Assembly: GCA_016715205.1 (NCBI GenBank)
Contig: JADKBC010000006.1
Span: 62,001-126,000, forward strand
Direction of reading: 5' to 3'
Length of the DNA: 64,000 nucleotides
Origin: Holophaga sp.
GTDB lineage: Bacteria > Acidobacteriota > Holophagae > Holophagales > Holophagaceae
Numbering within the stretch: the first letter of the stretch is position 1; each line of letters starts with the position of its first letter. The translations under genes were made by a program, and so were the position numbers. The notes under the pieces were generated by a model. It had not been told where the DNA came from. It saw only the letters and a list, made by a program, of their open reading frames with translations, and ran no database searches. Of this stretch, positions 25,888-33,268 are shown in pieces.

Positions 25888-27186
25888 TCAGGGCTTGAGC
25901 GTTCCCAGCATGCGCGGGTAGGGGGCGGTCTCTCGCACGTGCGGCAGTTTGCAGATCCAGGCTACGGCGCGTTCGAGGCCCAGGCCAAAACCGGCGTGGG
26001 GCACACTGCCGTACTTGCGCACATCCAGGTACCACTCATAGTCCTTGCGATCCAACTTCTCGTGCTCGATCTGATCGAGGAGATATTGCAGGCTGGAGGC
26101 GCGCTCGCCGCCGCCGATGACTTCACCGTAGCCCTCTGGAGCCAATAGATCCGCACCCAGGGCCAGCTTGGAATCGATGGGGTCGGGTTCCATGTAGAAG
26201 GCTTTGAACGCCTTCGGGAAGCGGTGCACCCACAGGGGGCGATCCAGGGCGTTCATGAGGATGGTTTCATCATCGTTGCCGAAATCCTCGCCCCAGTTGA
26301 TATCGCTGCCGAGTTCCTTGAGCTTCGCCACGGCCTCGGTATAGGTCATGCGGGCAAAGGTGACGTTAAGGGCCTGTTCCAGGGGCGCAAGATCGCGTTC
26401 GAGGATCTTCAACTCTTCCTGGCGGCCATCGAGGACGCGCTGAATCATGAACTTGGTGAGGCGCTCGCCCAGCACCATCACATCTTCCAGGTGGGCAAAG
26501 GCCATCTCCGGTTCGACCATCCAGAATTCCGTGAGGTGCCGACGGGTCTTGCTCTTTTCGGCGCGGAAGGTGGGGCCGAAACAATAGGTTTTGCCAAACG
26601 CGGCGAGACCCGGCTCCTGGTAGAGCTGGCCGGACTGGCTTAGGAAGGCCATGCCCTCGTCGAAATAGGGGGTGCCGAACAGGGTGCTGGTGCCTTCGCA
26701 GGCGCTGGGTGTGAGGATAGGGGAATCCAGGAGGGTGAAGCCGTCTTCGTCGAAGAAGTCGCGGATGGCCTTCACCAGGGTGTGGCGGATGCGCAGAATG
26801 GCCCACTGGCGTTTGCTGCGAAGCCACAGATGGCGGTTTTCCATCAGGAAGGCCGTGCCGTGTTCCTTAGGGGTGATGGGGTAATCCACGCTCTCGCCCA
26901 CCAGGGTAAGCGACTGGACCAGGAGTTCCGGGGCGCCGGTCTTGGGATGGGTCTGCACCACGCCCGTGGCGGTAATGGCGGCTTCCTGGGTCAGGCGTCC
27001 GGCCAATTCATAGCTCTCGGGCTCGGCGTCGTTGGCGCCGACCACACATTGCACAAACCCGCTGCCATCGCGCAGTTCGATGAAGCGCATTTTGCTGGCT
27101 CGGACATTTCGAACCCAGCCACGAAGGGTGACAATTTCACCCGCGTGCTGTTTGAGGTGGCGAATTTCGACGATGGGGGTGCTCAC
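25888..27186 (-). CDS. asnS: Asparaginyl-tRNA synthetase
   Basis: 432-residue class IIb synthetase. An N-terminal OB-fold anticodon domain (VTLRGWVRNVRASKMRFIELRDGSGFVQCV) leads into the catalytic core, with motif 2 'CFGPTFRAEKSKTRRHLTEFWMVEPE' and motif 3 'GFGLGLERAVAWICKL'. 'TPSACEGTSTLF' and 'LSQSGQLYQE' favour AsnRS over AspRS. Its presence suggests direct Asn-tRNA charging. It is 31 nt downstream of the chemosensory operon on the same strand. Confidence 0.95.
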   Translation of the reverse strand: MSTPIVEIRHLKQHAGEIVTLRGWVRNVRASKMRFIELRDGSGFVQCVVGANDAEPESYELAGRLTQEAAITATGVVQTHPKTGAPELLVQSLTLVGESVDYPITPKEHGTAFLMENRHLWLRSKRQWAILRIRHTLVKAIRDFFDEDGFTLLDSPILTPSACEGTSTLFGTPYFDEGMAFLSQSGQLYQEPGLAAFGKTYCFGPTFRAEKSKTRRHLTEFWMVEPEMAFAHLEDVMVLGERLTKFMIQRVLDGRQEELKILERDLAPLEQALNVTFARMTYTEAVAKLKELGSDINWGEDFGNDDETILMNALDRPLWVHRFPKAFKAFYMEPDPIDSKLALGADLLAPEGYGEVIGGGERASSLQYLLDQIEHEKLDRKDYEWYLDVRKYGSVPHAGFGLGLERAVAWICKLPHVRETAPYPRMLGTLKP

Positions 27187-27217
27187 GATGGACTCCGACT
27201 GGAGCTTCCATCATGCC

Positions 27218-28153
27218 TCAGGCTGGTTTCCCGATGTCTCGGAACTTCTGTCCAATGGCCATCTGGAGGCCGCGGATGTGGTTCAACACCCGCTCCAGCT
27301 TTTGTCGGGCGATGTCCTGGAACTGGATTTGATGCAGCAGTTCAAAGAGCTGATCCTGGATGGCCTGGGTGTTTTTTTCCAGCTCGGCCAGCAGGGCCTC
27401 CTGGCCCGGAAGGCGACCCAGTCCGGATTCCTGCTTCAGACGAACCATGCCATGAAAGGCAAGATCAGCTTCCACGAGCATCCGTTCAATCCGAGCCACC
27501 ACTTTGCTCATTTCATCTTCGGTGTGCTGGATGGCGGCTTCCATTTGGGGAATGATCCGGCCGCCTTCGATCTGGCTTTTCTGGGGCGCCAAGTCGATCA
27601 ATTGGCGCAGGGTTTCATCCATTTTTTGTTCGAGGTCCAATTCAGCGGCGCTGACATGAACCACCCGATCCCCACCCAGGGCAATGATCAGGGCGGTATC
27701 CAGAAGCACCGTTACCTGGTCACCCTGCACGAGGAAGCCCGAAACCCAGGCACCATCTTTGCCCGCCAGAATGGGCCCTGCCGGGGCGTGTTCCTCTTGC
27801 GTCGCCGTGACCACAGAGCGCACCTCGTCAACCAGCACACCGATGAGGTTGCCCGCCATGGCCAGGATCAGGATGTTGCCGGCCTCGGTGGCCTCCAGGG
27901 TGGAAAAGCCAAGGCGCGTTCGGAGATTGACCACGGGGATCACGGTGCCCCGGATATCGAGCAGCCCCTCCACGCCTTTTGGCATATGGGGCATTCGATT
28001 GAGGTCGCGGTTGGGGGAGATTTCCGCCACCTGCAGCAGGGGCACCCCATAGGCACGATCTTCCAGGGTGAACGTCAAGTACTGCCGGGCATTTTCCCCG
28101 TGTACCGCACCACCCGGCTGCCTGAGGGCCGGAGCCGCCGTGGCCAGACTCAC
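27218..28153 (-). CDS. CheW-CheZ-like fusion: coupling domain plus putative CheY-P phosphatase
   Basis: 311 residues. Residues ~22-160 form a CheW domain (NARQYLTFTLEDRAYGVPLLQVAEI, VEGLLDIRGTVIPVVNLRTRLG, IGVLVDEVRSVV). After a linker, residues ~175-305 are a long helical hairpin ending in 'LHQIQFQDIARQKLERVL'. Here D280 and Q284 match the catalytic D-x3-Q of CheZ (E. coli D143/Q147 in FQDLTGQ). This is inference from the motif and the helical context. The start is GTG 28153, overlapping the cheA stop as GTGA. A fused CheW would tether phosphatase to the receptor-kinase array. I know of no common family with this order. Confidence 0.75.
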   Translation of the reverse strand: MSLATAAPALRQPGGAVHGENARQYLTFTLEDRAYGVPLLQVAEISPNRDLNRMPHMPKGVEGLLDIRGTVIPVVNLRTRLGFSTLEATEAGNILILAMAGNLIGVLVDEVRSVVTATQEEHAPAGPILAGKDGAWVSGFLVQGDQVTVLLDTALIIALGGDRVVHVSAAELDLEQKMDETLRQLIDLAPQKSQIEGGRIIPQMEAAIQHTEDEMSKVVARIERMLVEADLAFHGMVRLKQESGLGRLPGQEALLAELEKNTQAIQDQLFELLHQIQFQDIARQKLERVLNHIRGLQMAIGQKFRDIGKPA

Positions 28154-30309
28154 AGGGCCTCCTGCACCGCCAGGGTCATGAGTTCCGCCGGATCCAGAAT
28201 CAACACGACTCCGCCGTCACCCATCACGCTTGCACCTGAAATGCCCGGAAGGCTGGCAAGGTAGGGTGCCAGGGGCTTGATCACCATTTCCTGCCGCCGA
28301 ATGAAGGCATCCACGATGAGCCCCATGCGCCGACCCGCGGTCGAAATGACGACCACCGGGAGTTCTTCCGCCTGGGCCGTGGTCTGGTCATCGTTGAAGC
28401 TGAGAAGCTCACGCAGTTGCGTGACACCGAGCACTTCGCCGCGCAGGTTGATGGCCTTGCGCCGGGTGAGGTGCGAAATCGATTCCCGCGTTACAAGCAG
28501 CGTCTCCTCCACTGCCGTGCCGGGTAGGGCAAATACCTGCCCACCGGAGCGCATGAGCAGGGCGTCGATGATGGCCAGGGTCAGCGGGAGCTTCAGGGTA
28601 AAGATGGAACCCTTGCCCACCACGCTTTGAACCGCCACATGGCCATTCAGGCGGCGCACATTCGAGCGGACCACATCCATGCCCACACCCCGGCCCGAAA
28701 TATCGGTGACGGTGGCGGCGGTGCTGAACCCGGGGAGGAAAATCATGTTGATGGCTTCCTCGTCGGACATCGCTTCGGCTCGGTCCTGACTGAGCAGGCC
28801 CTTTTCCACCGCCTTGGCGCGGATGATCTTGGGGTCGATGCCCTTGCCATCGTCTTCGATTTCCACCAGGACCGAATCGCCTTCGTGGCGGGCGCGAAGA
28901 ATGACGACGCCAGTTTCCGGCTTGCCGCTCTTGAGGCGCGCTTCTGGAGATTCCACGCCGTGGTCCGCACTGTTGCGGATGAGGTGAATCAGCGGATCAC
29001 TAAGCTCTTCAATGAGACTCTTGTCGATTTCCGTGTCCTCGCCGATCATCTGCAGCTCGATTTTCTTGCCGCTGGCTTTGGCAAGGTCGCGCAGCATGCG
29101 GGGGAATTTGCTGAAAATGGTCTTCACCGGCACCATGCGGATGCCGAGCACCGAGGCCTGAATTTCCTTGGAAACCTGATCTAGATAGACACTGCTCTTG
29201 CGCAGTTCCTTGACGAGATCGCCGGCAGGGCCTTCCGTGACCTCCACCTCGAAGCGCTCCACCACATGGCTGATCATGGTCTTGCAGATGATCAGTTCCG
29301 CTACGGTGTTCATGAATGCATCGAGCTTGAGCTGGCTAACGCGGATGGTATCGGAACCCTTCTCTGATTTATCGGGTGTAGCCGTTTTGCGGGTATTCGC
29401 TTCGGCGGCCGGGGGCTGCGCAACGGCAGGGGCTGCAGTCACGGGTGCTGGGGCCGGAGCGGCCACCGCAGCCGAGCCTCCGGAAAGTTCCTGCACGCCC
29501 TCTGGGCCCAACAGGAAATACTCCATGCGGACGTGTTTTACACCATCGAAAATCTTCTGGACCGTTTCGACGGTTTCCGAGGGCTGAATGTAGAGCACCA
29601 GATCGAAATGGAAGGTGTTCGATTCAAAGGCATCCAGGTCCGTAGGGCCATTCATGGCATGGGACGAATGGATGAGTTTTCCCACTAGGTCCGCCATGGG
29701 CAGCATGGACAAGGGGTTGAAGGCCGTACCAAGAATCTGGGGCTGGAGCTCGGCCCGGATGGCGACGAGGGTGCCGCCTTGGGAGATCAGATCTTCCATG
29801 ACTTTGCGGGAGGTGCTGTCCAACTCGCCCAGGCGAGCGGGCAACTGTAATCCTTTGAAGCCGGGCGCTGCCGCCGAGGGCGCAGCTGCCGCAGCGGGCG
29901 TTCCGCCTCGCAGAGCTTCCAGCCTCAGGAGAAGGCTGGAGGTGTCGGGATCAGCGGGGGTTCCCTGCTTGCGCAGCGACACACCCACATCGTTCACCAG
30001 GATCTTGAGGGTGTCGATGGTCTCGAACAGGAGTTCCATCACATCGGCCGTTACGGTCATGCGCCCTTTGCGAAGGTCATCCAGAACGTTTTCGCCGATG
30101 TGGGCGAGTGATTGAACCTTGGCGAGGCCCAGGAAACCAGAGGCGCCCTTGATGGTGTGCACGCTGCGGAAGATGGCGTTGAGAATATCCAGGTCGCCTG
30201 GGTTTTCCTCCAGGACCAGGAAGTTCTGCTCTGTCAGCTCAAAATGCTCCTGGGCTTCGACCAGGAAGTCTTCGTAAAAGCTGGGATCGTCCAGGGAAAA
30301 ATCGCTCAT
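28150..30309 (-). CDS. cheA: Chemotaxis-type histidine kinase CheA
   Basis: 719 residues with the usual CheA domain order. P1 Hpt has SVHTIKGASGF, with H51 the phosphorylation site. A linker domain follows (~140-280, possibly P2-like), then a Pro/Ala-rich linker, P3 dimerisation (SQLKLDAFMNTVAELIICKTMISHVV), P4 HATPase (LIRNSADHGVESPEARL N-box, DDGKGIDP, DISGRGVGMDVVRSNV, GKGSIFTLKLPLTLA) and a P5 CheW-like regulatory domain ending VLILDPAELM. All catalytic motifs are intact. It overlaps the upstream triple-CheW gene (ATGA) and the downstream CheW-CheZ gene (GTGA). No MCP, CheR or CheB gene lies in this window. Confidence 0.97.
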   Translation of the reverse strand: MSDFSLDDPSFYEDFLVEAQEHFELTEQNFLVLEENPGDLDILNAIFRSVHTIKGASGFLGLAKVQSLAHIGENVLDDLRKGRMTVTADVMELLFETIDTLKILVNDVGVSLRKQGTPADPDTSSLLLRLEALRGGTPAAAAAPSAAAPGFKGLQLPARLGELDSTSRKVMEDLISQGGTLVAIRAELQPQILGTAFNPLSMLPMADLVGKLIHSSHAMNGPTDLDAFESNTFHFDLVLYIQPSETVETVQKIFDGVKHVRMEYFLLGPEGVQELSGGSAAVAAPAPAPVTAAPAVAQPPAAEANTRKTATPDKSEKGSDTIRVSQLKLDAFMNTVAELIICKTMISHVVERFEVEVTEGPAGDLVKELRKSSVYLDQVSKEIQASVLGIRMVPVKTIFSKFPRMLRDLAKASGKKIELQMIGEDTEIDKSLIEELSDPLIHLIRNSADHGVESPEARLKSGKPETGVVILRARHEGDSVLVEIEDDGKGIDPKIIRAKAVEKGLLSQDRAEAMSDEEAINMIFLPGFSTAATVTDISGRGVGMDVVRSNVRRLNGHVAVQSVVGKGSIFTLKLPLTLAIIDALLMRSGGQVFALPGTAVEETLLVTRESISHLTRRKAINLRGEVLGVTQLRELLSFNDDQTTAQAEELPVVVISTAGRRMGLIVDAFIRRQEMVIKPLAPYLASLPGISGASVMGDGGVVLILDPAELMTLAVQEAL

Positions 30310-31829
30310 GATTCAACCCTCTTCTTGCCCTGGAAGGTTTCCAGCTGGCGGCCTTCCGTATCCGTCAACAGTTGCTGGATGTCCAGAAGGAACACCATTC
30401 CTGCATCGGTTCGAGCCACTTTGGTGATGTAGGCATTGGCCCCCGCCGCAGTCACCCGAGGCGGTTCTTCCAATCGGCGCTGGTCCACATTCTTGACTTC
30501 GTCGACGGCATCCACCACCAGGCCGGTGTGTACCCCTCCGATGGGCGTAATGATGATGCGGGAGAGGCTGGTCCGTTCTTTCCGAGGCAACCCAAATCGG
30601 TCCCGGAGATCGATGACCGGCATGACTTCGCCACGGAGATTCAGCACCCCATCAATAAAGGAGGGTGCCCTTGGCACGGGAGTAACCAGCCCAGCCATGA
30701 TGATCTCGCGCACCTCGTGGAGCCTGAGGCTGAAGGCCTCTTCCCCAAGGCGGAACACCACCAAGGGCAGATCGTGGGATTCGACCACGGCTTCCTGAAT
30801 ATGGCGAGACGAAAGGGCGGTGCCCATGGCGGCGATCTTTTCCTGATCTTCCCCCGCGATGACGTCCAGCACCTTGAGGAGGCTGACCATGCGGTCTGAG
30901 CGCACCACCACGCCCTCGAACTTGGCGGCTTCCGTTTCCGACAGGGTATGGGGCGTGGGGAGGATGTCTTCCTCGCGCACGCGGATGATTTCCTGGATGC
31001 CGTCCACGGCGATGCCGATGCGCGCTTCACCCAGGGAAAGCAGGATCACCATCTCCCGATGCGCCGCCGTGCCATCGTCCTCCACGTGCAGCAGCTGGAT
31101 GAAATCCAACAAGGGCAGCACCTGGTCCCGAAGGCAGATCACACCCATCACATAGGAAGGTGCATCCGGCACCTTGGTGATGGAGGGCATTTCGATGATC
31201 TCTTCGACCATCTGCAGATTGATACCAAAGGATTCCCGACCCATGGCAAAGGTGACGTAGGGGAGCTCGTTCTCCACCTGTGCGAGGGAGCCCTCCAGGC
31301 CGATGCCACCAAAGACAGGCGCGCCACTATTGTTCTCCAGCAACATCTCCCGTTGGCTGAATTCCGAGCTATCCAGGATCTTGTCGAGGTCGATGAGGGT
31401 GATGAGGCGGCTACCCACCGTCACCATGCCCGCCAGGTAATCGCTCCGGACACCCGCCACCAGCGGCGGTGTGTCGCGAATGGTGAGGTCATCCAGCCGA
31501 ATCACTTCGGCGACCGAATCCACCTGCAGGCCCGTAGGCTGACCGCCCAGGTTCAGGATGATGATGCGGGTTCTGGGCGTGGGTTGAGCCGGTGGCAGGT
31601 GAAACCGCAGGCGGCTATCCAGGACCGGGATGATGATGCCTCGAAGGTTCACCACACCCAGCACAAAGCTGGGCGCCCCCGGTACAGGGGTAATGGTGGT
31701 GCGAGGCGTGATTTCCTGCACCCGCTCGATATCGAGGCCAAATTCGACATTGTCCAGCGTGAACGTTACAAGCTGGCCGGAGGGAATGATGTCCCGTGCG
31801 TTCTTGGCCTGGAGATCGGCAGTGGCCAT
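30306..31829 (-). CDS. Triple CheW-domain scaffold protein
   Basis: 507 residues containing three consecutive CheW domains. They start near residues 18 (LVTFTLDNVEFGLDIERVQEI), 190 (YVTFAMGRESFGINLQMVEEI) and 355 (LVVFRLGEEAFSLRLHEVREI). Each includes the 'VVNLRG..IPV.DLR' or 'VICLRDQVLPLLD' type strand pair and a closing 'GL.VD.V.EV' strand. CheW couples receptors to CheA; three linked copies could bridge several kinases or receptors in an array. Neighbours on both sides are chemosensory genes with 3 nt and ATGA spacing. Confidence 0.92.
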   Translation of the reverse strand: MATADLQAKNARDIIPSGQLVTFTLDNVEFGLDIERVQEITPRTTITPVPGAPSFVLGVVNLRGIIIPVLDSRLRFHLPPAQPTPRTRIIILNLGGQPTGLQVDSVAEVIRLDDLTIRDTPPLVAGVRSDYLAGMVTVGSRLITLIDLDKILDSSEFSQREMLLENNSGAPVFGGIGLEGSLAQVENELPYVTFAMGRESFGINLQMVEEIIEMPSITKVPDAPSYVMGVICLRDQVLPLLDFIQLLHVEDDGTAAHREMVILLSLGEARIGIAVDGIQEIIRVREEDILPTPHTLSETEAAKFEGVVVRSDRMVSLLKVLDVIAGEDQEKIAAMGTALSSRHIQEAVVESHDLPLVVFRLGEEAFSLRLHEVREIIMAGLVTPVPRAPSFIDGVLNLRGEVMPVIDLRDRFGLPRKERTSLSRIIITPIGGVHTGLVVDAVDEVKNVDQRRLEEPPRVTAAGANAYITKVARTDAGMVFLLDIQQLLTDTEGRQLETFQGKKRVES

Positions 31830-31832
31830 GGA

Positions 31833-32426
31833 TCAATCCTTCTGCTGGCTGCGCTTGAATTCCTCGATCACAGAGTCGGCGTGGCTTCTCCGTTCATCGG
31901 GTGTGGTGCCGGTGGTGGCGATGGTGCGGCTGATATTGGCCCGCTCGCCTTCGCTCTTCAGCCCCGTGCCCAGCAGTTCGATGATGTAGTCGTGGATTTG
32001 GCGCAGATGGAAGACGATGCGTTCCAATTTTTGCCGGGTGATGTCCTGGAATTGCATCAGGTCCATGGCCTCATAGACCTTGTCTTGGATGGTTTTTCCC
32101 GAAGACATGATCTCGTGAAGCGCCTGCTGGACGCCCGCCTGCTGGGCATCGGGTTGCTGCATGACCTTGGTGATCAGGTCCTGCTGGCGAGAGACCAACT
32201 GGCTGATCAGATCCAGCTGATCCATCACCTTATTGGTTTCGCGCTCGGTAACGGCAGTGACCGCATCAATTTCAGAAATGACCTGGCCATCTCGATCCGG
32301 GGCCGGGTCAGCCGCCCGCGGGGCGGAAACCGGAGCCGGTGCAGGTGATTCCTTCGCTTTCTTGCTTTTTGCCGCCGGCTTTGAGGCGCCAGCCGTCAGC
32401 AAGGCATCGATTTCAGACTGATCCAT
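31833..32426 (-). CDS. CheZ-like phosphatase with FliM-like CheY-binding N-terminus
   Basis: 197 residues. The first ten, MDQSEIDALL, resemble the FliM/FliY N-terminal CheY-P binding peptide (L-S-Q-x-E-I-D-A-L-L). A Lys/Ala/Pro-rich linker (~14-45) leads into two long amphipathic helices (~48-155) with 'MDLMQFQDITRQKLERIV'. D128 and Q132 match the CheZ catalytic D-x3-Q; the same segment recurs in the CheW-CheZ protein four genes on. Known family logic: CheZ dephosphorylates CheY-P, and the peptide would dock CheY-P. A CheZ from Helicobacter also has an N-terminal peptide of this general type, so the architecture may not be unique. The start ATG 32426 sits 16 nt from the PilZ-CheY stop. Confidence 0.72.
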   Translation of the reverse strand: MDQSEIDALLTAGASKPAAKSKKAKESPAPAPVSAPRAADPAPDRDGQVISEIDAVTAVTERETNKVMDQLDLISQLVSRQQDLITKVMQQPDAQQAGVQQALHEIMSSGKTIQDKVYEAMDLMQFQDITRQKLERIVFHLRQIHDYIIELLGTGLKSEGERANISRTIATTGTTPDERRSHADSVIEEFKRSQQKD

Positions 32427-32441
32427 GGGACCCCCGAGGCG

Positions 32442-33218
32442 CTATCCGAGCAGGGATTCGATCTTTTCTTTCAGCGTGTCGGGGGTGAAGGGTTTCACCA
32501 CGTAGTTGTTCACGCCTGCCTGCAGGGCCGCCACGATGTCCTCCTTGGCGGCGTTGGTCGTCACCATGAGGATGGGGATGTTGGGATTCGATCCGCGCAC
32601 GATGGTGACGAATTCGAGGCCATCCATCTCGGGCATGTTCCAGTCTGTGATGATCATCTCCACGCCGCCCTGGCCCAGCTTCTCAAGCCCAGCCTTGCCG
32701 TGCTCCGCCTCGATCACATCGGCGTAGCCGATGCGGGAAAGGGTATTGATGATGATGCGACGCATCGTCGAAGAGTCGTCCACGATCAGGATTTTCAAGG
32801 GAGTCTCCTTTGAATGATTCGAGCTAGTTCGCATCCGCGGGGTGGCGGCTTCAATAAATTTTAGAAGCGCGGACCAGTCATCGGGATAGACATTAAGGAA
32901 CTTTATTCCAAGTTCAAAACCGCTGGGATCGATCTGTTCCACCCGCACCACCTGCCCTACCGCGACCAAGGGACGGGTTTCCTTGTCCAAGGGGGGGCCA
33001 AAGGTGTTTTGATGCTTGCCCCAACCCGGGATTTTGACCTCGAGCTTCAGCAGGGTGCCCAAGGGATATTCCCGGGCAGAACTCAGAAGCAGGCCGCCGC
33101 CGGAAACATCCTTGAAAACACTCTGGGAGGGGTTGGGCACACCGGAAAACGTCAATTCCTGAAAGCCCACGGTGGCGCCCATGGGAATACGGGTGAATTG
33201 TCGACGTTCCGAAGGCAT
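32442..33218 (-). CDS. PilZ domain fused in frame to CheY
   Basis: 258 residues. Residues 1-~125 form a PilZ domain with the c-di-GMP signature R6-x3-R10 (RQFTR) and D37-x-S39-x2-G42 (DVSGGG). Residues ~141-258 form a complete CheY receiver: acidic DDSS near 147-150, phosphoacceptor D192 in ITDWNMPEMDG, conserved T220 region and K242 in VKPFTP. The start is ATG 33218 with GAGGAGG about 11 nt upstream. An internal ribosome-binding site and TTG start (see below) could release free CheY from the same frame. The function would be a phosphorylated output of the adjacent CheA, possibly gated by c-di-GMP. Confidence 0.85.
   Translation of the reverse strand: MPSERRQFTRIPMGATVGFQELTFSGVPNPSQSVFKDVSGGGLLLSSAREYPLGTLLKLEVKIPGWGKHQNTFGPPLDKETRPLVAVGQVVRVEQIDPSGFELGIKFLNVYPDDWSALLKFIEAATPRMRTSSNHSKETPLKILIVDDSSTMRRIIINTLSRIGYADVIEAEHGKAGLEKLGQGGVEMIITDWNMPEMDGLEFVTIVRGSNPNIPILMVTTNAAKEDIVAALQAGVNNYVVKPFTPDTLKEKIESLLG
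32796..32810 (-). promoter_or_regulatory. Internal Shine-Dalgarno and TTG start for free-standing CheY
   Basis: Inside the PilZ-CheY frame the minus strand reads AAGGAGACTCCCTTG. AAGGAG (32805-32810) sits 6 nt before an in-frame TTG (32796-32798) that begins exactly at the receiver domain (LKILIVDDS). Initiation there would give a 118-residue CheY (32442-32798), the normal length of a single-domain CheY. This could reflect either an ancestral separate cheY or deliberate dual products. Confidence 0.55.
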
Positions 33219-33268
33219 GGCAGTGGACCCTCCTCGATCCTTCGGCCGGGCAGGTCGGAGGCATGAAT

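Noticed and set aside
30948..32348. A 466-codon plus-strand frame antisense to the triple-CheW and CheZ-like genes
   Set aside because: Asp/His-rich nonsense pattern, contradicted by clear CheW domains on the other strand.
31833..32426. CheC, CheX or FliY phosphatase
   Set aside because: The E-x2-N signature of that family is absent; D-x3-Q fits CheZ better.
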